The notes: generated by a model from the letters alone, not told the origin. Numbered from the stretch's first letter, positions 1-9,720 are shown. The stretch: 43,518 nucleotides of DNA from Candidatus Altimarinota bacterium (GCA_020631485.1 JAHDHC010000010.1:1-43518), one strand, 5' to 3'. Numbers and translations: made by a program.

Positions 1-28
1 TTGACTCTCGACTAAAAAAACATATACT
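1..28 (+). promoter_or_regulatory. Putative promoter of the secE-nusG operon
   Basis: A TTGACT hexamer (1-6) is followed after 16 bases by TATACT (23-28). This is close to a sigma-70 type -35/-10 pair and lies about 65 bases upstream of the secE start. A second TTGACT at 35-40 has no equally good -10. Inferred from consensus only. Confidence 0.45.
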
Positions 29-92
29 CAGTATTGACTAATTGCTACAAGATATATCTGTAGTAATTTTTATTTATTTTTAATTTTTTTAT

Positions 93-509
93 ATGAACTT
101 TATAAAAAATGCTTTGAGAGAATTTAAGCATGTGGTATGGCCAACAAGAGAAGAAACGAAGAAATATTTTCTTATCGTTTTGAGTGTATTGTGTGCATTT
201 GGTCTCTACCTATTTGTAGTATGAAACATATTCTCTGAAGTGCTTTTTGGCTTGAAAAACATGGTTAATCCAGCAAGTACCACTCCTGCTGACATACAAC
301 TTCCAGCATGACTTGAAGGTCTTCAAATCCAAACTGGTTCGGTTGATACTACTCCAATCATTCCTGATGTGACATGAGAAGACTTAGTGGAAGTTCCTGC
401 AGAAACAGTAGTTGAAACAGAAGAGGTTGCCGCTGATCCAGATCTCAGTGGAGAAGCTATAGTAGAAGAAACTCCTGCATGAGACACAACTAATACAGAA
501 GCTGAATAA
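93..509 (+). CDS. secE: SecE, preprotein translocase subunit
   Basis: SecE clamps the SecY channel in the inner membrane. The 138-residue product has the typical short cytoplasmic amphipathic helix, with FKHVVWPTREE at about residues 11-21, then one hydrophobic segment at about 25-48. UGA glycines appear, for example, right after the membrane segment. Unusually, about 75 residues follow the membrane helix and are rich in Glu, Asp, Thr and Pro. Bacterial SecE normally ends soon after its helix. nusG follows 24 bases downstream, the classical pairing. The start is the first ATG after the promoter. No strong ribosome binding site is visible. The identification is firm; the acidic tail has no known role. 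Confidence 0.93.
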
Positions 510-533
510 TTTTATCACATAAAAAAACAAATA

Positions 534-1073
534 ATGTCAGAAAAAAAAGCTGAATGGTACGTGATACAAGTTATATCAGGTACAGAAGAAAATGTAAAAC
601 AATCACTCTTTCAGAGGAGAGAAAGTTTTAGTCTTGAGGATCATATCTGTGACGTATTTGTCCCAACTCATGATGTCATCTCAACAAGAGCTTCATGAGA
701 GGAAGTAAAAAAGAAAAAAAATATACTTCCATGATATATCTTAGTAGAAATGGTAGTTACAAACGAAAGTTGGTATATTGTCAGAAATACTCCAAATGTA
801 ACAGGGTTTCTCTGAGCATGAAATATCCCAGTCCCTGTGAGTGGGGAAGAGCTTGAGAAACTCAAAGGAAAACTTGAAAAGAACAAGGAGACATACTCTA
901 ATAAGTTTAGAGAGTGAGATACTGCTATTGTTATGAAAGGACCATTTGAATCAAATGAATGAACAATTATAGAAATCAATGAAGCAAAAGGGCTTCTGAA
1001 ACTTAATCTCAACATACTTGGGAGGGATACTCCAGTTGAATTCGAATTTTCACAAGTAAAGTCTAAAACCTAA
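534..1073 (+). CDS. nusG: NusG, transcription termination/antitermination factor
   Basis: NusG binds the RNA polymerase clamp and links transcription to translation or Rho. The 179 residues comprise an N-terminal NGN domain (about 7-110, with WYVIQVISGTEENV near the start) and a C-terminal KOW domain (about 125-178). The KOW core, with REGDTAIVMKGPF and a glycine encoded by UGA in SNEGTI, is clear. Length matches the family. It sits in the secE operon, but the genes that usually follow (rplK-rplA) are absent; an anchored orphan and greA come next instead. Confidence 0.96.
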
Positions 1074-1081
1074 ACTTTTTT

Positions 1082-1864
1082 ATGAGGAATCTAATCTACG
1101 TTTTTCTTGTATTTGTACTTGTTTTTTTCCTAAATTTGCTATTATATATATATGTAGATGGGTACAGAGACTTTATTAAGTCTCTCAAATACTGAGATGA
1201 GCAGCCTGAGTATAGCGCTCGTGTAGATGATAGTTACAATGTAAATTCTATCGAAGAAAAACTTAACTCAACTGAAGTAAGTGATTTTGAAAAATGACTA
1301 CTTCTTGATTTATGAATAGACTCAGCTGAACCCTCAACTGATACCCTACAAGATGACAAAGAAATACTCCTCGAAGAAAAAAAAGAAACAATTGCCGAAA
1401 AGATACTGAGGATAAAAGAGAAACAAGAAGATAGTTCAAGTGAAACGGAAGAACTTCCAAGTATATGAAGAGAAGCGAAACTTACACAAACTTCGGAGTA
1501 TATTATCTCAAGTTTTATATCCTGAGGGCTTGAGATACAGGAAAGAGAAGAAAAAGATGATCTCTTAGATATCGCACAGGAATATCCTGATGAATATATA
1601 CAGTATGGAAATGATTATTTTGACCTATATATTCTCTCTACGAGGACCTACAAAGAAGTAGATGACATATTTTCAGTTTTAGCTCCAGATATGCCATTTA
1701 GTCTCAATAAGTTGAATAATTTCTGAGCAAGATCCTTTTACATAAACTTGGATAGACCTGATGAAAAAGTAAGATTCATATTTGAGTACAACAGAGAAGT
1801 CTTTGGGGTAAAGGTAAAAAAACCACAATTCAGTGAAATAAAAAATATTATTATAAATTTATAA
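1082..1864 (+). CDS. Hypothetical single-pass membrane protein
   Basis: I do not recognise this 260-residue protein. It begins with a hydrophobic segment (residues about 4-22, rich in Leu, Val and Phe) that looks like an N-terminal signal anchor. A long acidic, probably extended region follows (about 40-150, Glu/Asp/Ser rich), then a more globular C-terminal part (about 160-260). That arrangement suggests an anchored stalk with an extracytoplasmic domain. It lies 8 bases after nusG and 7 bases before greA, so it is very probably co-transcribed with both. In-frame UGA codons read as glycine throughout. Confidence 0.75.
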
Positions 1865-1871
1865 AAAGAAA

Positions 1872-2351
1872 ATGGCACCACAAGTAATATATGTAACAAG
1901 TGAAGGTCTTGTAAAACTACAGGATGAACTCAAACATTTAAAAGAAGTAAAAAGAATAGAAATAGCCGAAAAACTCAAAGAGGCTATAAGTTTTTGAGAT
2001 CTTAGTGAAAATGCTGAATACGAAGAAGCGAGAAATGAACAAGCACAAGTTGAGAAGAAAATACTTGATCTGGAGGAACAGCTCAAGCATGTAGAAATAA
2101 TTACTGAAGAATCTCATAGTTGAGGAGCTGTATGAATGTGAGCAGAAGTAGAGATCAAGCTCGTAGACGGAAAAGATAAAGAAGTTTATGTTATAGTCTG
2201 AACTACAGAAGCAGACATACTCGCAAATCCACCAAGAATCTCAAATGATTCTCCAATAGGGAAGGGACTTATGGGAAAGAAAAAAGGACAAAAAATAAAA
2301 GTAAGAGCTCCATCCGGAGAAGTACAATATGAAATCACCAACGTAAAATAA
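1872..2351 (+). CDS. greA: GreA, transcript cleavage factor
   Basis: GreA inserts a coiled coil into the RNA polymerase secondary channel and rescues backtracked complexes by stimulating transcript cleavage. The 159 residues match the usual length (158 in E. coli). The N-terminal coiled coil (1-75) has the tip motif GDLSENAEYEEA carrying the acidic residues that position Mg2+; its glycine is a UGA codon. The C-terminal FKBP-like domain includes SPIGKGLMGKKKGQ. Grouping with nusG makes an elongation-factor operon. Confidence 0.96.
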
Positions 2352-2357
2352 TTGTTT

Positions 2358-2780
2358 ATGCAAGATAATCTCAACATCTTTTACAATACTATACTTTCTG
2401 TTCCGATTGTGACATTTTTCGTGGCTGTATTTTTAAAGTGAGCTATATTGCGTATTATTAGCTGAAAATTTTCTCTAGATAAAGCCCTTGGAAGTGGTTG
2501 AATGCCATCAGTTCATTCAGCAATAGTTGTATCACTAGCCACTGCTATAGCACTGAAATATGGAGTGAGTTCTGATTATTTTGCACTCGCTATGACTTTT
2601 ACGGTTATCATTATCTACGATGCGATCAATATTCGTTTTGAAGCATGACTTCATGCAGGTGCCATAAATGAAAGACTCTGAGAAAAAAAATATAAGGAAT
2701 CTCTTGGTCATCTTCCAAGTGAAGCATTTGCAGGAAGCATACTCTGAATAATAGTTTCTGTTGTTTTGTTTTACATCTAG
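2358..2780 (+). CDS. Divergent PAP2-family membrane protein (DUF212/YuiD-like)
   Basis: The 140-residue membrane protein has about four hydrophobic segments and two conserved blocks of the divergent PAP2 family: GGMPSVHSA at residues 47-55 and GHLPSEAFAGS near the C-terminus. The family is related to acid phosphatases that use a histidine nucleophile, but substrates of YuiD-like members are not well established. A lipid or isoprenoid phosphate is only a guess. It starts 6 bases after greA and is followed by a strong terminator, so it closes the secE operon. Confidence 0.85.
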
Positions 2781-2793
2781 CATATCGAAGTAT

Positions 2794-2824
2794 AAAAAAG
2801 CTCCCGAAAATCAGGGAGTTTTTT
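2794..2824 (+). terminator. Rho-independent terminator of the secE operon
   Basis: An A-run, then CTCCC (2801-2805), an 8-base loop, GGGAG (2814-2818) and six T residues. It lies 14 bases after the stop of the PAP2-like gene. The flanking A- and T-runs also pair, so it may work in both directions. Confidence 0.85.
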
Positions 2825-2875
2825 GTGTATTTTTAATAATATGTTATGCTAGATATATAATCTAAAAAAAGGAAT

Positions 2876-3916
2876 ATGAATATTTGAAAAATACTCAAAC
2901 AATCACTTGCAGACAAGGCATCAGATATATTGCTCTCAAGTGGCTCACTCCCGTCTTTTAAAGTAGATGGAGATGTTGTATACCTCGAAGAATATGAAAA
3001 ATATACAGATGAAATATTGAGGGAAGAGCTGTATTCTATAATGACACCTGCACAAAAAGAAGAGTTTATCGAGCTTTTAGAGTTAGATTTCTCTATAGAA
3101 TTAAAATGATTTTCTCGTTTCAGAGTGAACTGTTTTGTACAAAAAGAATGAATTTCTGCAGTATTTAGACCTATTCCAACAAAAATTCCACTTTTTGAAG
3201 ACCTGAGACTTCCAAAACAAATAAAAGAGTTTGCTCATAAAAGAGGAGGACTTGTTCTTGTGACATGAACGGTATGAAGTGGGAAATCAACCACACTTGC
3301 GTCTCTTATAAATGAGATCAATCTCACTCAAAAAAGACATATCATAACAGTCGAAGATCCTATAGAGTATTCTTATACTAGTGAACTTTCTCTTATAGAA
3401 CAAAGGGAAGTATGAGAAAATACACTGAGCTTTGATAATGGTTTAAAATATGCTCTGAGACAAGCTCCAGATGTTATTATGGTTTGAGAGATGAGAGACC
3501 TAGCGACCTTTAGGCTTGCTCTGAGAGCCGCAGAGACTGGAAGTTTGGTCTTTGCAACTCTTCATACTTCTGGAGCCGCAAGAACTGTTGCGCGTATCAT
3601 AGATATGTTTCCAGGGGATGAAAAAGAAATCGTGAGGCAACAAGTAAGTGACTCTTTGCTCTGAGTAGTATGGCAAGCTCTACTCAAGAAAAAAGGCTGA
3701 AAAGGAAGAGTTCCAGCTATAGAAATGATGATTAATAATAAAGGTATTTCAAACCTTATAAGAAAGTGACTCGTTCATCAAATCGATGCCTCTATCGAAA
3801 TAGGAAGAGGAGAGGGGATGGTAACTATGAAAGACTCACTTGATGATCTCATAAAAAGCGATCTCATAAGTCAAGAGGATTATGATTTTTATGTAAGCCA
3901 AGACGAGGAAATATAA
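2876..3916 (+). CDS. PilT/PilU-like type IV pilus retraction ATPase
   Basis: Secretion ATPases of the PilT class form hexamers that drive disassembly of type IV pili and twitching or DNA uptake. The 346 residues give an N-terminal PAS-like domain (about 1-105) and a RecA-like domain. Walker A is TGTVGSGKST at 130-139, where Gly131 and Gly134 are UGA codons. Also visible are the Asp box (ITVEDPIEY), the Walker B region (APDVIMVGEMRD) and the His box (FATLHTSGA). AAGGA precedes the start by 3 bases. It is monocistronic, between two terminators. No other pilus gene is in the window. PilT against PilU cannot be settled here. Confidence 0.9.
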
Positions 3917-3936
3917 ACTCTTAAAATATACGTAAC

Positions 3937-3968
3937 AAAAACACTTAATATTATGTTAAGTGCTTTTT
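3937..3968. terminator. Bidirectional terminator between the PilT-like gene and the phosphoesterase
   Basis: The perfect stem CACTTAA/TTAAGTG (3942-3948 and 3956-3962) is flanked by AAAAA on the left and CTTTTT on the right. It separates two convergent genes and can serve both. Confidence 0.8.
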
Positions 3969-3972
3969 ATTT

Positions 3973-4542
3973 CTATAATGCTGGATTAGATAAAAATCAT
4001 AAATTTTTTCTGTATTCTTGGTTTTCTTTTGAGTATATATTTTTAGCATTTTTGAGTGCATGGATTTCAGCAGTGTTAGAATCAGTATCATAAACTGCAT
4101 AAGTTGCTGTATGTGTCTTATGTGCTGAAACTTCTCAAGGATTGAGGAGAAGGCAATCTCAAACAACTTCCATATTTTTTATATGATCATGTCCATAAAA
4201 AACTGCATCATAATCTCCAGATTTAGCCATAGATTTAGCTATATTGTCATAATGTGTGAGAAAAATTTTTCTTCATCAGAACTCTACAATGTCAAATAAT
4301 GTATCAGAAACAGTGTTTCAACTTGACAAAAATGTTTTTGTAATCGCAACTTTTGTTCAATCATTGTTTCACCAGATGAGATGAACTGGGATACCATGTT
4401 GGACAATGAGTTTTGCTATACCATTGTTCATAAGATCTCAGAGGCAGCAGATTTGATCAATCTGTTTTTCTGAAATATCTTTAAAAACTCAAATAAGGTT
4501 ATCAAAGTTTTCATGTATGTCTGAGATGATGAGTATTTTCAT
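3973..4542 (-). CDS. YfcE/MJ0936-type metallophosphoesterase
   Basis: The 189-residue calcineurin-like phosphoesterase belongs to the small YfcE/MJ0936 group. The metal-binding motifs are in order: SDIHEN at the N-terminus, CLGDLMNNG, WGNNDG, FLTHYDN and YGHDH, then LLNPGEVS. The glycines of GDL and NND-G are UGA codons. Known members hydrolyse phosphodiesters in vitro; the physiological substrate is unknown. It lies downstream of murD, separated by about 300 bases that contain its own possible promoter and a long inverted repeat. Confidence 0.88.
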
Positions 4543-4633
4543 AATTATTTTTTTAGTAAACATAATAACAGTAGAGCAAATAAGCAAAAAATCAAGTTTT
4601 AGAGCTGTTGAAGGAGGATATCTTTATAGCAAA

Positions 4634-4639
4634 ATTATA
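4634..4639 (-). promoter_or_regulatory. Possible -10 box of the phosphoesterase gene
   Basis: The minus strand reads TATAAT, 92 bases upstream of the start. The -35 region is weak and would fall inside the inverted repeat at 4647-4678, so a protein binding the repeat could block this promoter. Inferred. Confidence 0.35.
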
Positions 4640-4646
4640 CTACGTA

Positions 4647-4678
4647 ATACTTAACATAAGTTATATTATGTTAAGTAT
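4647..4678. repeat. Perfect 13-base inverted repeat
   Basis: ATACTTAACATAA (4647-4659), a 6-base spacer, then TTATGTTAAGTAT (4666-4678). There is no T-run on either side, so it is a poor terminator. Its position over the presumed -35 region of the minus-strand phosphoesterase gene suggests an operator or an RNA hairpin. Confidence 0.75.
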
Positions 4679-4845
4679 AGATAATCTGTATTTTGGATAA
4701 TCTACTCCTCTCCTATTTTGAATATGATGAACTTTTTTCACACATAAGCCATTTTTTTGTTTGCTCAGCAAATTCATTTTTATCAATTATGCATTTAATT
4801 GAACTATTTTTGTTATATTATCTGTCATATTATCAAATTATGAGA

Positions 4846-6153
4846 TTACATAGTTTTTACAAACGCTTCTATTTCTGATTTGAAATCTTTTCACTGTGCT
4901 TCGAAATTCTCCCATAAGGAATAGCTTGGCGAAGCTGTTGATAAGAGACATATTTCTCAAGCTTGAGTATGAGAAAAGGCAAACTCAACTGCAGTTCTCA
5001 TAGAATCTGTTTCTATAAAGTTATATGATGTATCTAGAAGTTTTGCAATTTTATTTCCACTATCAGGAAATAAAACAATATTACGAATTGTGTATTTTTC
5101 GAGAGAAGCAATGAGTGAGTCAAACGAGTATCATCTGTCACTGCCTCATAAGAAAATTGTTCATATACTATCCTTATAGGTTCTTATAGCTTCGATAGTA
5201 CTTTCTGGAGTCGTTGATATAGCATCATCGATGAATCTGATATTATTATAGCTTCACAGGTCTTGAAGTCTGTGTGGGAGTGCACAAAAGTTAGTAAGTA
5301 TTTTTTTTATGTCATGGACATCTATTCAGAGAGTTCTTAATATACTCAAGACGCAAGTAATATTTTCCATATTATGCTCTCATTCGAGATGGATTCATTC
5401 ATGTGTAAAAATAGCATGATCTCCGATGTAAAAGCTCCCTTCATGAAAATTTATATCTCTATCTCGCTCATTGTAATGTAGGGCTCACGAAAAACTTTCA
5501 TGATCAAATTCTTGGCACAGGCGATGGTTTATGATTCTTTTTTTCGCATTCTCGAGGATGCGTATTTTAGCAGACTTATATTTTTCAAAATCACCGTTAT
5601 ACCAATCAAGATGATCTACAAATATATTGATCAAAACTCATATCTCAAGCTCTGGGGAGAAGTCTTCGAGCATATAGCTTGAAAGCTCGTAGATGACATA
5701 ATCGTACTTTTTTCCTATATGGTCAAGTGCTGGTGTTCATATATTTCAGAGTAATGCGACTTTGTGTCACAAAGACTGTAAGACATGATAACAAAGTGAA
5801 GAAGTGGTACTCTTCCCTTTTGTTCCTGTAATCCCTATAACTTTTCCTCCATAATTTGAAAAAAATATCTCTGTTGCCGTTGTGATCTCTCCGGTGAAAC
5901 GCTGTAGTTCAGAAGTTGTATATGGTGAGATTCAGACTGATTTTATTATCAGATCATATCTTTCAATATCTCTGAGGTAATTTTCTCAAAAGAAGCACTG
6001 AACAGAACTCTCAATGTCATTGATTGGCTTTTTATCAAGAATACTTATATTGCTACATCAAAGTGATTGCAAAAATTTTAGACTTGTTTTTCCTTCTTTT
6101 CAAAATCACAATATCGCTATATTTTTTTTCTTCTGTATATCTTCTATTTTCAT
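4846..6153 (-). CDS. murD: MurD, UDP-N-acetylmuramoyl-L-alanine:D-glutamate ligase
   Basis: MurD adds D-glutamate to UDP-MurNAc-L-Ala in cytoplasmic peptidoglycan synthesis. The 435 residues show a Rossmann-like N-terminus (AILGFGKEG), the Mur ligase P-loop [12 protein letters not shown] (107-118, Lys114), the central domain with ELSSYMLED and [11 protein letters not shown], and the C-terminal domain with LPHRLQ and [14 protein letters not shown]. The terminal [17 protein letters not shown] block is the MurD signature and separates it from MurC, MurE and MurF. Length fits. Its start overlaps the end of the upstream phosphatase gene by 10 bases, so the two are translationally linked. Confidence 0.93.
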
Positions 6154-6827
6154 AATTTGAATTGTATCTTTTTTAGAAAATACTGGTAAGTTCCCTTTTT
6201 GAAAGGATTTTTATATATTTTGAGTGCTCGTTGTTGGAATATCTGTCAAGTTTCCAAAACATAAGCTGTGAGACTTCCTCAATAGACACATCCACTATCG
6301 AGTCATATAGTGTTTTTTCGTATTTGTAATCAGTCTTGCGCCCAGTGTCAGTATATAAGTTTTTTATCTCAGCTATAATAGCAATACCAAGGATTATTCT
6401 TGTATTCTCTCAAGTAACAGAGATCTCTTGTTTCTTGATTTTTCATCTCAATTCCTGGTATTATTCAGGCATGAAACAAGATAAAATTATCTTCTTCCCT
6501 ATAGTATGGGATATTTTTGAGATAATCTATGAGCTCTGGATATTTCTTTTTTAGTTTTAGTGCTATTTTTTTTTCTTCTTTGTTTTCGTATATTCCGGTT
6601 TCTAGGGCTTTAAGTATCTCATATTCTTTATTGCCTTTTACCCATAAAAATCAGTTTTTTCGTATATGTTTGAGTGTTTTAATAGATTTTGGTCATTTTA
6701 AAATGACATCTCCTGTGAGGTAGACGCTATCTTCTGAGCTTATTTCTAGCTGTTTGAGTAAGAGTATAAACTCCTTGTAGCAGCCATGTATATCTCATAT
6801 AAATATAGTTCTAGATACTTTCTTCAT
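6144..6827 (-). CDS. PPP-type serine/threonine or ApaH-like phosphatase
   Basis: The 227-residue metallophosphatase has the PPP/ApaH motif order: IFIGDIHGCYKE, YLTGDVILKGPKS, VKGNKEYE and FHAGIIP, and later IYGHWAQDG and IGLDSGCVYGG. The family hydrolyses phosphoproteins or diadenosine tetraphosphate; the substrate here cannot be read. Odd point: the usual GNHE/GNHD motif reads GNKE, so a histidine that normally supports catalysis is lysine. Several glycines are UGA codons, including that of GDIHG. It overlaps murD by 10 bases downstream and the DedA-Nudix gene by 17 bases upstream. Confidence 0.83.
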
Positions 6828-7890
6828 CCTTGATCCTCTGAAGTTCCTTTGCTCTTTCTATACTCACTTTTTCCCTTACTTTTGTTATAATTTTTTGAAG
6901 TTTTTCTTGTGCTTTTTCTTGGAGATAAAATCCTTCGGTTTTCGCTATATCTGATATTTGTATAAACTGAGAATTTCTCTTTGATAGATGTTGCGCTTCA
7001 ATAGTCTCAGTTCCACTATGTATATAGTAAAATGATCTTTTTACTATAGTGTGTCTCTCTGGGAGTTTTTCTTTTATATATCATGCATATTTTACTGTAT
7101 CAGTAATATCTAGGCCAAGTTTTTCCTTGATCTCACGTATAACAGTCTTCTTTGGTTTCTCTCCATATGCATGTATTCAACCAAATAGTGCCCAATTATT
7201 TCAGTGCTCAGAAACATCTCTAATGTCATCAATCAGGATTTTATTGTCTTTATCAAGATATATAAGCGAAGAAGTTTTTATCTTTATAGGATATTTCCTT
7301 CTTTGGAAATAGAGGTATCAAGAAAATCATACTATAGCGAGACTGATGATAAGAGCTACAAACGAGTATTGTGCGATAAGTTCTTTGTTTTCTCCTGCTA
7401 TGTATCAGATCACCATAAGGACGAGGTTCCAGAGTCATGCTCATACTCATGTATAGAAGAGAAACTTTCAAAAATTCATCTTGAATACTCCAGCAGGAAG
7501 ACTGATGATTTGCCTGATTCATGTTACAAGTCTTCAGAGGAAAGTTGCAGCTGATCCATGATCGAGAAAATAATACTCAGTCTTGTTGTAGTGCTCAAGT
7601 GTGAGAAATACATATTTTCCATATTTTTCTATAATCTTTTTAAGAAGAGGTCATCAAAGCTTCAGTCATATGAGATAGTTTATACATGCTCAAGTTATAG
7701 CTCAGAATGTCCCAGCTGCAAATGCTATAGCAAAGTTCATCTCTCACTGACTTGAGAGATAACCAGCTGGAACCATTGCTATTTCTGATGGAAATGGAAA
7801 GAAACTCGATTCTAAAACCATCATAAAATATATCCCCGCATAGCCCATATCAGCTACGAGATTTGTAATAAAATTTATAAAATTTCCCAT
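6811..7890 (-). CDS. DedA membrane protein fused to a C-terminal Nudix domain
   Basis: One uninterrupted 359-residue frame under code 25. Residues 1 to about 190 are a DedA/SNARE-associated membrane protein, with [14 protein letters not shown] near residue 32, [18 protein letters not shown] about 120-137 and several membrane helices. After a last helix and a basic KYPIKIK linker, residues about 205-340 are a Nudix domain: WALFGGIHAYGE and the box G238-x5-E244-x7-R252 E253 I254 x E256 K257 x G259. The box deviates at 257, where Lys replaces the second Glu. DedA proteins are implicated in undecaprenyl phosphate flipping; Nudix enzymes hydrolyse nucleoside diphosphate derivatives. It begins 4 bases after the S41 protease gene and overlaps the next gene by 17 bases. 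Confidence 0.87.
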
Positions 7891-7894
7891 AAGA

Positions 7895-9409
7895 TTATCT
7901 TAGTTGTATTGCAGCCTCGACCTGGTTATCTCTCTGGCTTGTTTCATATAAATTAGTATCGTATATAACTTCAAGGTCAGGACTAAGTCAGACTTTATCG
8001 ATACCATTCTGGCTTTTTCAAGTATACCATTTTGCTATTGTGTATTTGAGTGCAGATCCATCCTTGTAATACCTTTGAGTTTGAACAGATCCTTTTCCAA
8101 AACTTTTTGTTCCTACAAGAGTAACTCTGTCTGGGAAATAGTCTTTGAGTGTTCCTGCCATGATTTCTGACGCTGACGCTGTTCATTCATTTATCAAAAT
8201 CACTATTTCTTTGTCAGAAAAATCATAGAGATCATATCAGTAAGAATAATATTCCTGTTCTGAGTTTTTGTACTTTACCGTCGCAACCGTATCTCACTGA
8301 TCTATAAAGTGTCAGAGTATATCTATAACTTGGTCTAGATATCCTCATGGGTTATTTCTTAGGTCGATTATGATTTTTTCTATTCCCTGCTCTTGGTTGA
8401 GTTTTTCGAGTTCTGTAGTAAATTGGCTTGCTATATTCCCAGTAAACATCTTCATTGCAATATAATAAGTACTAGCATTTGCCTTTTCTCCTATAACATC
8501 ACGCAAGAGTATTTTTCCACGAGTAACAGTATATACTTTTTTCTTTCCATCTCTCAGGATTCATAAGTCTACATCTGTCCCAGAGGGTCACTTTATACGA
8601 GAAGTGACTTGGCTGAGAGACTCTGTATCACTCACAACTGTACCATCTACAGAATATATTATATCTCCTCATCTCAAACCTGCAGCTTCTGCAGGGCTTC
8701 CCATAATCGGCGAGACAATTACAACTACTCCTGGTTCAGGCATATCTACATAAGCTCATATCCCTTCGTACTCACCTTGGAGTCAATCTTGGAAGCCTTG
8801 ATTTTCTGTAGGAGGAAAATAAGAGGTATAATCATCCTTTGTCCCACTCGCGAGTCACTGTATGGCAGAATTGAGAAGTGTATCACTATCAAAGTTTTCA
8901 CTATCATAGTGATTTTCGTTGAGTGTATTGTAGACGTCCTCAAGAATTTGGAGTTTTGTAGAATCAAGATTCGTACTTGGAGCAGACTGAACAGTGATAG
9001 TTTCTTTTTCTCCGTAGAGAGCTTGGAGTATTTGTAGATCAGATTCCTCAACAAATCATTCTGATGATTTGAGATAATCAGTGAGAAATAAGTTTTTATC
9101 AGCTGTTGCTTGCAGGAGTTTATAAAGCTCAGTTTTTGTCATAGCTTTTTCTGGAAAAACTCTGGCTGATTTGTTTTTAAGTTTTCATGAATATACGAGT
9201 TTTTGGAGTCCCGTAAATCCTTGTTCATTTGCTTCTATGTCAGAGTATAGTAGTTGTATGTATTGGTATGAGTCAGGAGTCTCTATAGAGTTTCAGATTC
9301 TCTCGTATACTGTTTTTCTCTGTATATCATTTGCAAAAGTTGCTTGGAAACTCAGTCATGATATAAGACAGATTATCAAGGCGATTTTTTGTATATTTTT
9401 TAGCTTCAT
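7895..9409 (-). CDS. C-terminal processing peptidase, S41 family
   Basis: A 504-residue exported protease of the CtpA/Prc class, which trims C-termini of extracytoplasmic proteins. The first 26 residues form a signal peptide ending near ATFA. Residues about 30-130 are a less conserved region, possibly a wall-binding module. A PDZ domain follows ([12 protein letters not shown] to GILRDGKK). The S41 core has the Ser/Lys dyad blocks [14 protein letters not shown] and [13 protein letters not shown], and [15 protein letters not shown]. It is four bases from the DedA-Nudix gene, likely one operon. Confidence 0.93.
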
Positions 9410-9483
9410 GTTGTTTTAAAGTAATCTATTATGAGTAATGTTTCCTAGTCTATATAAAATAATTTTAAAAGGAAATAAAAAAA

Positions 9484-9720
9484 CTATTTTATTTGTCTCG
9501 AGTTTTGGAAAAAATCCTGAGCTCAAAAAGGCCAGAGAAATCATGTGATGACAAATGCTGATCAAATGAGTATGATAACCAGATAGGTGGAGCCTCTTCA
9601 CAGATAATGCTCTATAAAACCTATGGCTCATATCCACATTTTTATTTCTCTGCGGAATTTTATGATAGCAAGTCCTATGCAAGCTATAATAATCCCGTTT
9701 ATGACACTGAGTAAAAACAT
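9484..9720 (-). CDS. Small membrane protein, two helices
   Basis: A 78-residue hypothetical protein with a hydrophobic segment at about residues 2-21, a basic turn (KFRREIK), a middle segment with WIGAIGFIEHYLGRG, and a second helix at about 46-66. Six glycines are UGA codons. It starts 6 bases after the upstream small gene's stop codon, in the order ftsJ, anchored protein, this gene, S41 protease. Function unknown. Confidence 0.65.

Larger units (their letters stand above)
4543..4845. other. 303-base intergenic stretch between murD and the phosphoesterase
   Basis: No convincing gene. It holds a perfect 13-base inverted repeat (4647-4678) and a TATAAT box on the minus strand (4634-4639) that could drive the phosphoesterase. 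A 38-codon minus-strand ORF starting near 4780 has no recognisable features or ribosome binding site and was not called. Confidence 0.6.

Noticed and set aside
4693-4878. 61-codon plus-strand frame between murD and the phosphoesterase
   Set aside because: Low-complexity Phe/Leu-rich sequence, no ribosome binding site, runs antisense into the end of murD.
7204-7554. Plus-strand and minus-strand frames inside the DedA-Nudix gene
   Set aside because: They are in other frames than the Nudix and DedA motifs and show no known protein features.
8609-9037. A 142-codon plus-strand frame
   Set aside because: Antisense to the S41 protease, whose signal peptide, PDZ and catalytic blocks are clear.
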